Assembly: GCA_900074885.1 (NCBI GenBank)
Contig: FJUW01000085.1
Span: 32,743 to 96,742 of the forward strand
Reading direction: 5' to 3'
DNA from: Rhynchosporium graminicola
Taxonomy: Eukaryota; Ascomycota; Leotiomycetes; Helotiales; Ploettnerulaceae
DNA length: 64,000 nucleotides
Of the stretch, positions 36,780 to 49,400 are shown one piece after another. Positions within the stretch are counted from its first letter, which is position 1, and the number at the start of each line of letters is the position of its first letter. Under the pieces are notes generated by a model. The model was not told where the DNA came from. It did no database searches and was given only the letters and a program-made list of their open reading frames with translations. A program made the translations under genes and the position numbers.

Positions 36780-38293
36780 TTACAATTCGTCCCTGTACAG
36801 TGGAATATCTGAAAGGCTCTTTTTGACCCCAGCCGTCAATGCTTTTAAATGACTCCAGTCTTTGGAGTCCTCCCCAAGACCCCATGCAAATACCCCACCA
36901 AGTTTCTTTTTATCCACGATCGCAGGGAATTTCTTCAGAATAGCATCGGGGGTATCCCACGTCCACCAGATGTTCTCATTCTCGTCCCAGTAATAATGTC
37001 CGCCGTGTGCTTCATCATAGGTACCGTCTCGTAGAACTTTGGAGAAAGAATTTTGAAACTCAGCTGGAACATCGTCGATCCATGAAAATGCTCCGGCTTG
37101 ACCGAGGTCTGCTCCTGTCTTTGGGTCTTCCATCAGCACAGTCTTACAAACTGGCACGTTTGCAGAGCAGTTTCCGTTAGGATCTGTCTTGAACCACTTT
37201 ATGTAAAATGCAAAACCCAGGTTGGCTTTTTCTGGAGCTAGTCCATTTTCCAAGTAAGCGTTTATGGCATCTAAAGAAAGCTCAATACCCGTGTGATGCT
37301 TGGTAACAGTGTCTCTGCGATTCATGAGATCGTAAGTCATGATGTTGAGGAAGTCCACCGAGTTGCTTATTAATGGCACAGTAGTCTTTGTAAATGCCAA
37401 CATATCTCGACGAAGGCCCGGTACGGCTGCTGATATCACTTTAGAAGGCCCGAGAGCTGCTCGGATTTCAGCAAGCAGAAGTGGGTATGCCGTGATCTCC
37501 CATTCTTTCTTGGAATTGGGAACCTGCTTATAGTCTTCGCCATTTCCTCTGTCATAACATCAGCATTATGGTTCAGAGTGTGCGAGGAGAATTCGTCTTT
37601 GGGTAACGAAAATTGGCCATGAAATTCAAAGATCGTAACTCGCTACTTTAGTCATAAATCATACCAGGACATCATGGGAAGTAATTCTTCAAAGTCACTT
37701 AACCTTTTGATTTTACTACCAGAGTGAAGATTTAGAATCTGAAGTTTACCAAACGAGGTTCCTCAATCATTTCGCCATAGATGAAATCATCCAGGTACGG
37801 AGTGATGAACATACCCTGGATATTCCCAATCCATGTCAACACCTAATTGAAGTCAGTAGCTTTCTTTTAACTGAGCTAAAGAGACTTACCATCTGCTCCT
37901 GTAAAATCTACCATCGCTTTCACATTCCTGGCAAATAATCTTCGGCTACTTTCTGTTTTTGCGGCCTTTGAAAAGCCAGGATCGCTCCACCCACCAATAG
38001 CAACCATGATAGTTGTTCCTCTGGCAAATTTCGAGCGCACTTCCTCAACCGTTGTGAAAAAGGGCCATTGAGTAGGATTCTCTTCATTGAAAGTTGCAGA
38101 TTGCATAAATGCAATGGCGACGTGAGTTATGTTGGATACCATATCCGGCTTCGGGACATTATTGTGCTGTCTGATGCTCAATTAGTGAGGGTCAAGTAGC
38201 AGATTGGTTCCGGTACCCTGTGAGATACATAATGTATCTCGCATTGGTTAAGGAAGCCATAACCAGAACATATATCAAGAAGGAACAAAGCAT
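36780..38293 (-). CDS. GH18 chitinase
   Basis: Secreted glycosyl hydrolase family 18 enzyme cutting chitin. Predicted 384 aa in four exons: 38293-38217, 38170-37890, 37842-37815 and 37548-36780. The signal peptide is MLCSFLIYVLVMASLTNA. The substrate-binding SxGG-like strand appears as TIMVAIGGWSDPGFS, and the catalytic DxxDxDxE motif as DGVDMDWEYPG, rebuilt by joining the second exon to a 28-nt third exon. Next come GGNGEDYKQVPNS, SAAVPGL, and FLNIMTYDLMNRRD with the Met-Tyr-Asp substrate residues. The C-terminal strand is LGGVFAWGLGEDSKDW. No chitin-binding module. The last intron is 266 bp, long for this genome, and starts immediately after the catalytic motif. The short exon and the all-catalytic layout fit fungal subgroup A or related GH18s. 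Confidence 0.9.
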
Positions 38294-38620
38294 GGTTGAT
38301 TGAAAGTGTACGTTTCGCTCTCGATCGTGCAAGTCGAGACTCAAAGATGAAATTAACGCTGAATTGGTGTTTTGGAACTGAGGTGTTGAACCAGATGCTG
38401 CGAGCTTTGATGGGCACTTTTCGAGAGAAGGAGAAAAGCTGTCTTTAGATTTTCATTCCTAACTGTAACTTGAAGCTTAGCAGACATCTGTTATCCCGAA
38501 GAACCTCAACTCAGCTCACTACGAGGTTGAATGTAGTTTCCAGTCACGTGTGACTCCCCGCGTAGAGTGTTTTCTTTGCATCGCGTCGACGGGACGAGTC
38601 TTCACTCAACAACCCCAGCC
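38294..38620. promoter_or_regulatory. Divergent promoter region, chitinase / RFC4
   Basis: About 330 bp between the starts of the chitinase (minus) and RFC4 (plus). It includes CAGTCACGTGTGACT at 38541-38555, which contains a CACGTG E-box-like core inside an imperfect palindrome about 65 bp before the RFC4 ATG. Role is inference. Confidence 0.45.
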
Positions 38621-39788
38621 ATGGCGATCACCAAAGGGGAAGAAAAGGGCGAGTCCTCCACCTCTGCCGCAAAGAAAGTCCTCACAGCGAATACCAATGG
38701 TGTCGCCAATTATGAATTACCATGGTAGTCCTAGACTTCTTCCGGCTTGCGCAAATCTAATGCTGGCAGGGTTGAGAAATACAGACCTGTGTTCCTGGAC
38801 GATGTAGTGGGCAATACCGAGACGATCGAGCGGCTGAAGATCATTGCGAAAGATGGAAATATGCCGCATGTTATCATCTCTGGTATGCCGGGTATTGGGA
38901 AGACGACTTCAGTGCTGTGTCTGGCTAGACAGTTGCTCGGGGATGCTTACAAGGAGGCTGTTCTGGAATTGAACGCCAGTGATGAGAGAGGTCAGTAATC
39001 TATTTTATAATACCCGGGCAACATTTTGACACCTGCGCCTAGGTATCGACGTAGTGCGGAATCGAATCAAGGGTTTTGCGCAGAAGAAAGTTACACTCCC
39101 ACAAGGTCGCCAAAAACTCGTTATCCTCGACGAAGCAGACAGCATGACATCTGGCGCGCAGCAAGCCCTCCGACGAACCATGGAAATCTACTCCTCCACG
39201 ACACGCTTCGCATTCGCGTGCAATCAGTCTAACAAGATCATCGAGCCTTTACAATCGCGTTGTGCTATCCTCCGGTACTCCCGACTTACAGACGCCCAGG
39301 TAGTCAAGCGATTGCTGCAGATCATTGACGCTGAGAAGGTGGAATATAGTGAGGATGGATTGGCTGCTTTAGTATTCAGTGCAGAGGGAGACATGCGACA
39401 GGCTATTAACAATCTGCAGTCTACATGGGCAGGGTTCGGATTCGTGAGCGGAGACAATGTGTTCAAAGTCGTTGACTCGCCCCATCCTATCAAAGTCCAA
39501 GCCATGCTCAAGGCATGCTACGAGGGGAAGGTCGACGCTGCATTAGAGACGTTGAAGGAATTGTGGGACTTGGGATACTCGAGCCACGATATTATCAGTA
39601 CGATGTTCAGAGTCACCAAGACAATACCGACTCTGAGTGAGCATTCGAAGCTAGAGTTCATCAAGGAGATTGGTTTCACGCATATGAAGATCTTGGAGGG
39701 TGTGCAGACCCTGTTGCAGCTTAGTGGATGTGTAGCCCGGTTGGCGAAGCTGAATATGGATTCGAAAAAGTTCATTGCTGCTAAATAA
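38621..39788 (+). CDS. rfc4: Replication factor C subunit 4 (clamp loader ATPase)
   Basis: Nuclear AAA+ subunit of the RFC complex that loads PCNA at primer junctions. Predicted 356 aa in three exons: 38621-38724, 38770-38990 and 39043-39788. Introns are 45 and 52 bp. It has a non-conserved ~30-residue leader, then PWVEKYRP (RFC box), Walker [10 protein letters not shown] at ~73-81, Walker B VILDEADS at ~135-142, the arginine-finger SRC at ~180-182 ([11 protein letters not shown]), and the sensor-2 region [12 protein letters not shown]. The sequence follows yeast Rfc4 (human RFC2) closely throughout rather than Rfc2, Rfc3 or Rfc5, and the length is normal. The start codon follows a CCAGCC context in a short promoter. 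Confidence 0.96.
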
Positions 39789-39972
39789 TATTTGCTGGCT
39801 GTTTTGGAGCGTGGCATTGGGCGGCGTTTGGCTAACGTTATGATTTATGTACAAGGGCCCATGACTGGCGCGTAGAGAGAGTCAAAATATTGGAAAAATG
39901 ACGAGATTTCTTCTGCGCCGTTCGAGATTATCGTACAGTCATTTGATACATATGTGCATCTTCCCTCCTATC

Positions 39973-40593
39973 TCACCGCGATTTCTCCGTGGGGTCCTCA
40001 TCTTCGAACTCCTTCTCGTAACTTTCCCATACAGCTCGATCTCTTAGCATTCGTCTCTCCATGCGTATCTTCGCTTCATATTCTCTCACTCTACTATCAG
40101 CTTCTAAGCAGGCGCCGAGAATCATGCCTAAAACCACAATATTAGCCATACAACCTTACTGAAACCTTCGATAGGCATTCTCGAAAATATCAAGAGTAAT
40201 TCGAGATTGAGCCAAATGTAGAATTGCATACCTGACATCTGTAAAAACCTATAAGCGGTCCATCATAAGCGAACAAATCACAATACAAAGTGCAGGAACG
40301 AGATCTTACACTTTGAATTGAATGGTCAAGCCTCTGTATATCGGCGACATTCTATATCCAGCACCTCCCAGGATAGCAGCGAAGAATCCCCACTGTAGCC
40401 TTCATCAGCTTCTCGTCTTCTCCTTAGAAGAAAATATTGCTTTCGGCATCACATCTCATCCACCACTTCCACTCCATCTCATCATCTCACATGAAGAAAC
40501 TCATACCTTAGCAGCACCAGCAACAGCCCCCCTTCCGCCTTCCCACGCCGCGTGACTGGCCTCCTCACTGTTGAAACGAGCGGTAGACGGCAT
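39973..40593 (-). CDS. Small conserved membrane protein, possibly HIG1/Rcf-like
   Basis: A gene easily missed because every exon is short. Four exons: 40593-40507, 40392-40310, 40248-40232 (17 nt) and 40127-39973, with introns 40393-40506, 40249-40309 and 40128-40231, all GT-AG. The spliced product is 113 aa. It begins MPSTARFNSEEASHAAW, has a Gly/Ala helix leading to WGFFAAILGGAGYRMSPIY, then RGLTIQFKVFLQMSGMILG, and a charged C-terminal helix (EADSRVREYEAKIRMERR). I recognise this as a conserved Pezizomycotina protein. The two short hydrophobic segments with a GLTIQFK loop recall HIG1-type respiratory supercomplex factors (yeast Rcf3 region), but that assignment is weak. Start and stop are clean and the total is exactly 114 codons. 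Confidence 0.8.
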
Positions 40594-41063
40594 TTTTCTG
40601 TTTCCGACCGTAGTGGTGTATGTTGGTCACATTTGTGTTCCTGTATGGTACTGTTTTGGTTCCACAAGGGGTTTGGTGGGTTGGCCGGGATTTGACGAAC
40701 GTCATGAGCTTGTTTGCGCTGTTTGGTTATCTCCGATGGACCGAGTTTAGGTTTGGTATGTTTTGAGATTATATTCTTGGACGAAAAACGTGCGATTTTC
40801 AATGCTTGAGGTTTCCTATGCAGACTTGAACTGCTTGAACGATTTGAAATAGCTAAATTCGTACTTGCAAGGCTGCTCGTGGATCTTTACAATCTTCGGT
40901 CCTTGTAATATACTTTTGACTGCCAGACAGACGAGAGACTTTCAGTATAAATACAATCCTCCCGACAAGTTTTCTCTCCGCTCTCTATCATATCTATAGT
41001 CTAGAATCTATGGTCTAATATATGCACGTATTGTACATTATATCTGCTGCTGCTGTTTTCATC
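40594..41063. other. Intergenic, small membrane protein promoter / hydrolase 3' end
   Basis: About 470 bp between two minus-strand genes, providing the promoter of the small membrane protein. No other gene supported. Confidence 0.45.
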
Positions 41064-42482
41064 TCACTCATTAGCCCATTTGCGATGCATCGGACGAAAT
41101 CTGGAATGGCTGAAGTGGTCTTTTGATGGCAAATCTTTAGCACAGTCAACAATATTATCGACATTGATTTCAAATGCCATCTTATTCAGGAAATTTACAC
41201 ACTAGATTTTGTTAGCATCACCGGTTTTTCAACATTGAATGAGTATTTACTGGTCGAGCATGCCATCTGTGACCTCCAATCTCAAACCATGATAGATGAC
41301 CACCGAGGGAAGTTGTGCATAGAATAGCGTAAGGTGTCTGTTTCACCTCCAAGTATGGCAGTGCTTCGTCAACTGCGATCTAAGAACTGTCAGAAATAAT
41401 TTGACATTGCGAAGCGCTTTACTTACTGGGTCATCTTTAGCATTGATAGCGAAAAGTGGGATCCTGATAGCGAACAAGGAATCAGTCGAAGATGCATCAC
41501 GGTAATATGCACCTTCAGTTGGGTAGCCCCAAGTTGGACCTTGGACTTCCCGGTCGAATTCGTGAAGATACTTGACGTTCCGGATCTTTTCGAAATCCAG
41601 TGCTGGGTTCTTGGCAGCTTCGTCGTGGTGAAGCTCGATCAACCTCTTCATGTTTGATCCCATGGTCTTGGAATAGATTTCTCTTCCCAGCCAAGTTCTC
41701 TGTAGAGCAAGAGATCCAGCATCTAGATTCCAGGGATTTGAGCAGATGACAGCGGCCTTCAATTCACAGGCTGCTCCCTCCTCTCCAATATACTGCGGTA
41801 TATCAGATATGATAGTTGTGTCTTTCGAAGTTCGACTTACATTTGTCAGAATATTAGCTCCCAATGAGAACCCAGCACCAAATAGGGGTCTGTTTGGAAA
41901 TGTTTTCCTCAACCACTTGACAGTTTGCCGGCAGTCCCAGGTAGCTCTAGCATTATACAAGATACTGCTTGTGATCTTATGCATCGCGCAGCCCCGAGAG
42001 TTGATTACACAGGCAGCCCACTGCCTTTCTCCTTGAGCTGCCACAAGTGGTGCAAGAACATGTTTGAGGTAGATTTCGTAGGATCCACCCGAAAGTCCAT
42101 GTAACACAACTAGCACAGGACGGTTATCCAGAGATTCAATTCCCTTGAAATCTTCTTCTGAGAAATAAGTTGTCCTGATCGGTAAGGTATTGTCAACCTC
42201 TGTGTTATCTGGAACAACGAAGTCCACAGCAAATGAGCCATTGTAAGCTGGATCTTCATTTTCGAAAAGTTTGCGTTTGTAATATATGGGCGGGCCATCA
42301 TTCTTGATTGCTGTCCACATAGTCTGAACATGGCCGTTGAACAGCAAAGGATTGAGTTGACATCGTGGTGTAGATTCTTCGCAAATGGAAAGGAGATCTG
42401 TTGCTGTTCCGTCCTTTTTTGCAAGTGCTAAGGGAGTTGCACAATTTGTGAATGAAATCGATGCATGTCCAAGCCACTCCAT
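41064..42482 (-). CDS. Alpha/beta hydrolase of the YheT/Eeb1-Eht1 group
   Basis: Predicted 424 aa in four exons: 42482-41841, 41792-41427, 41379-41251 and 41201-41064, with introns of 48, 47 and 49 bp. Members include yeast Eeb1 and Eht1, ethanol O-acyltransferase/esterases that make and split medium-chain fatty acid ethyl esters, and bacterial YheT. Family parts: CQLNPLLFNGHVQTMW near residue 40, oxyanion-loop VLVVLHGLSGGSYEIY, the nucleophile elbow GAGFSLGANILTN, SNPWNLDAG, WGYPTEGAYYRDASS, the acid AINAKDDP and the catalytic His in LCTTSLGGHLSWFE. The first intron is 48 bp, in frame and stop-free, so an unspliced reading also looks open; homology (LTN|YIGEEG) shows it is removed. The exact substrate cannot be told. 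Confidence 0.92.
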
Positions 42483-43155
42483 ACCGAAGTACTGCTGACC
42501 GTTGTACAGAAGTCTAGCTGACTCGAATATCGTGACCCCGTATCGTCTCTGACTGATTCTATCCTTTGAGAGACGTTAGAGGTGATGGCAAGATTTCACG
42601 AAGAAGACGTAGAAAACGAGCAAAGGGCCATACCCGCACAACAGGGGAGTATTTACAAAGAAACAAAAGTTTGAACACGATAGGTATATACTTACAAGCC
42701 TCGGTACGTATAGGTATGGTAAAATTGGGTTAGAAGCAACTTACCTAGGTAGGCTAGGTACTCCCTATCGGGTGCGCTAGGAAGTTGCCGATTGATGCAC
42801 GTGTAGAACACTGAGATCAAAGTCTTCAAACAGTAATTGAGCACGAGTTAAAAATAAAAGAATATGATCGCTCTTTGCGATCACTCCAAAAGACAGATAA
42901 CGAGTACTGTCTCAGACTTTTCGTCCTTTTAATTACGATAGTGTTCTCAAAAACATGACTTTCTAGGAGTTGGAGGCATGGCCCTGTAGGCTGTTGGTGT
43001 CCACCTGCCCGCTGCTTTAGAGACATATGTTGAATCCACAAAGCGGCGCACACTGACTTCGCGACATCTATCGGCCATCACTGTAGGTGCGGCGCGTCAC
43101 TTCCCTACCAGCAGGAAATAGAAAAGACGCCCCCATAATACAGAGCGAGAAAGAT
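42483..43155. promoter_or_regulatory. Divergent promoter region, hydrolase / cohesin loader
   Basis: About 670 bp between oppositely oriented starts. It contains ACCTAGGTAGGCTAGGTA at 42743-42760, one of the recurrent CCTAGGTAGG-type words in this window. No gene seen. Confidence 0.45.
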
Positions 43156-45730
43156 ATGTCATATCAAGGAGGCCCAGCGCCCGGAAATGGCAATGGCTAC
43201 TGGGCTGGCCATGGTCCACCGAACACACACAATACACACGATCCGCGACCACAGCAGACCGCCACAAATGGTTCCCAGTCTCAGCATGCTGCATCATTCA
43301 ACCAGACCCATGGATATCAAGCTGGGCAGAGACAGCATTGGAACCAGCATGGGCAGGAGCAGTACAGTAATCCCAACTATCTAAACAACAACACTTCGTA
43401 TGCCACAAATAACAATGCTTCGTATGCGCCGCCAGCTGTCCAGCAACAGTATCAAACTGCTTCACAGTTTATCTCTCCTGCTCAACTTCTACAGCAGCAA
43501 CCTCCGGCACAAACCCGACTACCACAGCCATACCAGCGAGATTTGACGCCTTCGATGGGCCGCAGCATATTAAATCGTGTGTATGCTGATTCGCCCAGGC
43601 CGACAGCGCCAGCTGACCCTTCCCATAACATGGCCATGCTGCTAGTTTCGCTGGCAGAGGAATACTTTGAGTCCGCCCATTCCCTTGCACCCTCGGTGCT
43701 ATCTTCTATGACGGATGGTGACGTCCACGCCTATGAAAAACTGGTGGCTACAGGGCTAGGATGCTTGGAAACAGCTTTGAAGAACCTCAAGCTGCCGCCC
43801 AGGCTAGAAGCAAACATCAGGTTACGCTATGCAGGTGTGCTGTTCGAGGAGACTGAGAATCACATGGAGGGAGAGACGGCGCTAAGTCAGGGCATCGCGC
43901 TCTGTGAAAGGGTAAGGGAATTTGACTCGGTGCACTAGACGAGGCTAACCATGTATGCCAGAATCATTACTACGACCTCAAGTATGCGATGCAATTCCTC
44001 CTTGCAAAATTCATGGCGAAGAAGAATCCAAAAGCTTCTATGAAAGCCTTGGAAGGGCATATTTCCGAATCGGAAGTGTAAGTTTACTCTGCTTGCTTAG
44101 AGCTATTACTTACTGGCTTAGATATCAGCACTACCCTTGGGTTTATGCCTTTCGGCTCCTGAGAGCTTCCCATTCACTTGTCTCCGGAATTGCGACTGAG
44201 AATCACGCTGCGATTGTCAATTTGAATGCTGTGACCGATCTAGCCGAGCAATTAGGGGACTACGCGGTCCATCTTACAGCGTCACTCATGAAGGCAATCA
44301 CTTATATGAAGAGGTCAGGCACAGAAGCTATGGATAACATCCAGGCCTCCATAGCTGCTGCGTGGAGGTATCAAACAGAGCCAAGCTGCAGGATACCCCA
44401 GCTTGTTGCTCTCACGCATATTCTCGCCGTCGCCTGCAGCATACGGCAAGGAAATTCCAAAGCCATGGTAGAAGACCTTAAAAAGATGCAAATGATGATG
44501 GATGATGCACTTAAAAATGGAAATTGGAGCACAACTAGCGATACGATGTCTATTCCGATCCAGAGAACTCTAAAAAGCTCCCAGATCGTGAGCTCTGACA
44601 CCAGAACGGTCTTAGGGATCGGAGGAGATGGCGGCGATAACCTCATGATTTGTTTCTTGAATAAGAAGGACACTTACGCTATCACGTACGTCTTCAGTTC
44701 CCGCTGAGTAGTATTGTACTGACATCTTCAAGGTACCTCCTTTCTGGCGTGGTTCTGTTACACAAGAATTCCGCCGATCAGAAAGGTCTCAAATTTCTGA
44801 AAGCTGGCTTGGATTTGTTAGAAGGTAAGATTACTAGCTAGATACGACATCGAGATTCTAACACGGGACTTCACAGCAGATACAAAGTCTTCCAAAAAAT
44901 TGCCAGGGCTGTTACCGGAATTGATCACTCAACGTCGTTGGCGTGGACAATTGTTGTGTTATCTTCGCGTCTACATGGCGTTCTGCTCAGCGGGACTTGC
45001 CGACTGGTCCGAGACAAAACGACAAATTGACGCATTGATGGCAACCTCTCGCAGTTTCGATATCGCTCCCACAGGACCGCTTGAAATATTGGCAATGTAC
45101 CTCACCGGAGTTTACCATCAAGGTATTGGCGATCTTGACCGAGCATTAAATATCTTCCAAGATGCGAAATTTGCATTGCCTACAGCGAAGAACTTGATCA
45201 CTACGTCGATGGATCAACTTTATCGGGATATTTCCCTTCTCGCCGCTCTGAATACGCTCTGGATATTACAAGAGAATGATCGACAGGATGTCAACCAGAA
45301 TACAGCGTTGATTGAGAAACTCAGACCGTTCTGCGAACACCATCCTAGCGTAGACCTGCAGACAGCGTTCAACTTGGTATGGGCTACAGTCCCAACAAAT
45401 CCTCCTGTCCAGATGTATCAGGTGAAGAATTATTTACGAGCTGCGTTGAATGGCGCCTCAGCGACAGCCAATACACAGTTTCTCTGCATTACCCTAAATG
45501 TGATGTGTAGTCGGTTCTTCTCGAATGTCGTGGGAGATCAGGCTGAAAAGAGTGCTATGGCCGCGTCCACTCAAGCAACGAATAGTGGAAATGTTCTTTG
45601 GAGGAGCGTGGCTGATGGAATGCTGGCACAATGTTACGAAGTGCAAGGGAAGAAGGACATGGCCAAAGAGACTCTACAGCAAGCTCAGTATTTCGCTCGA
45701 AAAGCTGCGCTTGGCTCGGGTCCTTCTTGA
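43156..45730 (+). CDS. scc4: Cohesin loading factor MAU2/Scc4
   Basis: Partner of Scc2/Mis4 in the cohesin loader; acts on chromatin. Predicted 793 aa in five exons: 43156-43911, 43962-44077, 44122-44685, 44733-44824 and 44877-45730. Introns are 44-52 bp. The N-terminal ~150 residues are Gln/Asn/Pro-rich and disordered (NYLNNNTSYATNNNASYAPP), then the helical TPR-like Cohesin_load fold starts at MAMLLVSLAEEYFESAHSL. Typical blocks: CLETALKNLKLPPRLEANIRL, ENHMEGETALSQGIALCERNH, YDLKYAMQFLLAK, KALEGHISESEVYQHY, PGLLPELITQRRW, LGDLD-type repeats (GIGDLDRALNIFQDAK) and a C-terminal CYEVQGKKDMAKETLQQ. The start at 43156 opens the family-typical MSYQGG; an in-frame upstream ATG-less extension is likely leader. 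Confidence 0.93.
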
Positions 45731-46405
45731 GTCTGTGTATGAGTGGTAGGAGCTCGTGGTGGATACATGATCGCATATCGAGATGGGAGTTCGGGACAGG
45801 GGACAGGGGACAGGATCTTTGGCGCAACATATACCCATTTGCTTATAATTTCTGTCGCTTCGAGGTTGTATCGTGCATCATGAAGTGCTATCTATTTTGT
45901 ACGGGTATCAAAATGGAGTGCTTCTAGCTAAATAGGACATAAGGAATAGAGTAAGGTTCGGTTGAACGAGACACGCCTGCATCTGCGTCAACAATTGGGA
46001 ACTCTCTCTTGACCAGATCAAATGTATGAGCTTTGATCTGATCTCCTAGTGCAGTCAGCACCTATGCTCATGAACCCGAGGCTTGTCCAGGCAGATTAGA
46101 AAAGCAAGCTTTTATATTTTGGTCTCTGAAAGCAGAGTCTCAGAGTTTAAATCGTTCATGATCGATATCATGTACAATTTTTACGACTTTGAATCATATC
46201 CAGAGGATTCCAAAAACACTCCTTGAGTAAAGTGCTGTAATGTTTCCATGAAATTGAACCACCTCGATCCCTGTCTGATGGTCCCCGTGATTCCGCCCCT
46301 GCAGCTACTGTCCATGCGCGTCGTCCAAAATATTTTTCTGTAGAACGAACAGGTCAACAGGTCAACAGCCCATCAGCAATTGCCATCTCCGCGCAAACAC
46401 TTTCT
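45731..46405. other. Intergenic, MAU2 to Pet127
   Basis: About 675 bp between tandem plus-strand genes, with a GGGACAGGGGACAGG short repeat at 45794-45812. No gene seen. Confidence 0.5.
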
Positions 46406-49400
46406 ATGTTCTCGACAATATCCCGCGGAATTTCAAGGGTCAGAAAGGCATACACATGCTCATCATGTCGATGCAATATTCAAGCAAACGGCTATCCTCA
46501 GCAGGCCCCCCAGCAGCGACTTAATCGCGCGACAAGAGCTGCATTGAATGGTTTCTCGACCTCTTCGCAAATTTTTGAGGATGGCGATGTCAAAAATAAT
46601 GACGAGGGCAATAAGAGCCTCAAAGGCAAAAAGGACGACCTCGAGCCAGCGACTGGAGACGATTTAACGCCAAAATTAAAGGATGAACCCAAAGGGCAGG
46701 AAAGAGGCAGAACGGGTGTGGATAAACTAACCCCGCTTTCGAGATCTATGACTACCCTTCGAGCCCTGAGAGATTCCTTACTTTCTGAGCCTATGTCGCG
46801 ATGGAGTGAGAAAGCGCCAATTGATGCGTCCGCTGTGGCGGTGCGGCCCGGCCTTGCGACTCTGCGACGAAAACGCAAGAGAGACGCGGCCTCTTTACGG
46901 AATAGAGCAGAGGGCTCTAAATCTGCGGATATGGCAAAGGATACACAGAAAGTCGATGGCTCTGGGGGTCTGCCATCTGATCAGACACTTAAGGATAAAT
47001 TGCCTCCGGGGAAGTCAAGAGGGCAAATTACGAGAAAGCAGAAAGCATCTCCCAAGGCAAAAGCCAGTAGTTCAAGCACTGTTTCGAAAAGTAGGGAGGA
47101 TCGTTCTTTAAATCCGCCCGTTGTGGATGGGAAGGGTAGGAAATCTATCGCTCCCAAAGGACCACTTGACGATGTACAACAGTTCCTGAACGAAAATCCA
47201 TCTCTTCGTAACAAGGTCAAAATCATGAATAAACAAGGACCTAAGTTGCCTATTCAACAACGGATTGAGAAATTATTAGAAGATGATAGCCTCTCAGAAG
47301 CTGAAAGATTACAAACCTTGCGCACAGTGGTCAATTTCCGGCAGACTGAGACCTGGCCAAGGCTGGTGTCAACTCGTTCAAAAGTTCCGAGATCCATTGC
47401 TAATGGGAAGGGTTTGGTCAGGAGGATCAATTCTACGGAGGACGAAGTCGCAGAGCGTCCTGGGGTATCCGTCAAAGCGCAACCTGGAACCACTGCTCAC
47501 GAAATCAAAACTGTAGACGCAGACAGTCTCCAACTGGTTCCTCTTGATACTGGACCGCTCAAGGTGCCTCAATTGTCGTATGGGTTGGAAAGAGTTCTAT
47601 TCAACCCGGGAGTTTATCAACTACAAGATCCTCGATCAAGGGTGTTCAACTTCGATCCATATTTGCAGACAATAATGCCAGTCAGCGAGTTTGATTTCAA
47701 TGCACTGAAGCAGTATGTGACTTCTTCTCGGGACAAGGTCCTCATCTCAAAGGCCATTGAAGAGAAGAAGAAATACACTGGGTCGACATCTAGCACAACA
47801 TCTGCCCTCGCCCACTTCCACTTCCTCCTCTCGCAATGGCGAGAGATCACTACCAGCAATCTGTCCAAAATGTTTCCTGTCGAATTCCGCACTTTCACGG
47901 CTATACAGCGTACCCCTACTTCCATTTTCTTACGCTGGAGGGATGGGGCATACGCCATCGACGCAGACAAGCAATACGACACGGCTAACATTCTTATGAG
48001 CCTTGGGAAGTCTATGGAGAAGCTTCTCACTCTCCCTACCGACGAGTTTGAGAGGTACCGGAAATCGAATCCAGAGGGGATCTCGGAGGAAGAGCGCAAT
48101 GCAGCCGAAGAGTTTCACTACACTGGAATGGGCGATTTTCTACTGAGGTCACAGCTAGATGCTCATGATTCGCGTTTACCAGGGACTGGTATGTTTGATC
48201 TCAAGACCCGAGCCGTGGTTTCAGTTCGAATGGATGCCGACGATTACGTGGAAGGTCAAGGGTATGAAATCCGAGGCCGGCACGGTGAGTGGGAGTCATT
48301 CGAAAGAGAATATTATGATATGATTCGTTCTGCTTTCCTGAAGTATTCTTTGCAAGTAAGAATGGGTCGTATGGATGGTATCTTCGTTGCATTTCACAAC
48401 ACCGAGAGGATCTTCGGCTTCCAGTACATCAGTCTACCAGAAATGGACTTTGCGCTGCATGGAACGACCGATACGACGCTTGGAGACCAAGAGTTCAAAC
48501 TGAGTTTAGATTTGCTCAACCGAGTCTTGGATCGTGCCACGGCAAAGTACCCAAAGCAATCAATTCGACTACTCATTGAAACTAGGCCTGCGCAAACTCC
48601 TTTCACTTACATATTCGCGGAACCTTTCACAGAGGCCGCCATTGAGAAGGTTCAAGAGACTAACAAGGCCAACATCGAGAAGTTTGAGAAGGCGGTCTTG
48701 GGCGTAGTCAACAGGGGTTACAGTGAAGAGGATCAACAGAAAGAGTGGGATAAGATCAGAGCCGCAGTTGACGAGAGCGTTGAACACGACGAAGCTGGCC
48801 GTGAGGCATCAGGAGGGGATCTTGATACGTCTGACCTCGACTCTGACCTGGATAACGGAGAAGATAATGAGGATCTTGCAGAGAACGAGGATGACTCGGA
48901 AGAGGATGATTTGTTGGAAGAGGACGAGCTGGCCGATGCTGTCTCGACGGGTGAGAGTCAGGAATTCGCAGACGGAGATGAGGTCGTTGATGAGGATGCT
49001 GAGGGAGATGACCAGGAGACTGACCTGCAGGAGTCAGAGGCTGAAGAGCAGGAAATCGAAGATTTGGAAACTGCACAGGGCGAAGGAGCGGAGATGACTG
49101 ATATTGTTCAGCCCGAGGATGTGCAGGACTTAGCTGATCTAGACGACAGCGTCGAAGTCGATCAAGAGAACGAGGATAAAGAAGTGGAAGCCCAGGAGCC
49201 CTTTGAGACAGCCAAACAAGAAGCCGATTCGTCCGAAGAGAAGGATGTGTCAAACTTGCGAATGAACACCGGACCTGCGATCACTGAAGACGAGTCAATC
49301 GACATGAATCGCAAACCTGGAAACATGATGGCCATGACCCTTACCATCAAGAACAAAGTGAACGGCCGATACGTTGAGCGTCCGAAAAATCTTACCAGCG

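Noticed and set aside
48756..49253. Minus-strand Pro/Arg-rich frame of 165 codons
   Set aside because: It is the antisense shadow of the acidic block of Pet127.
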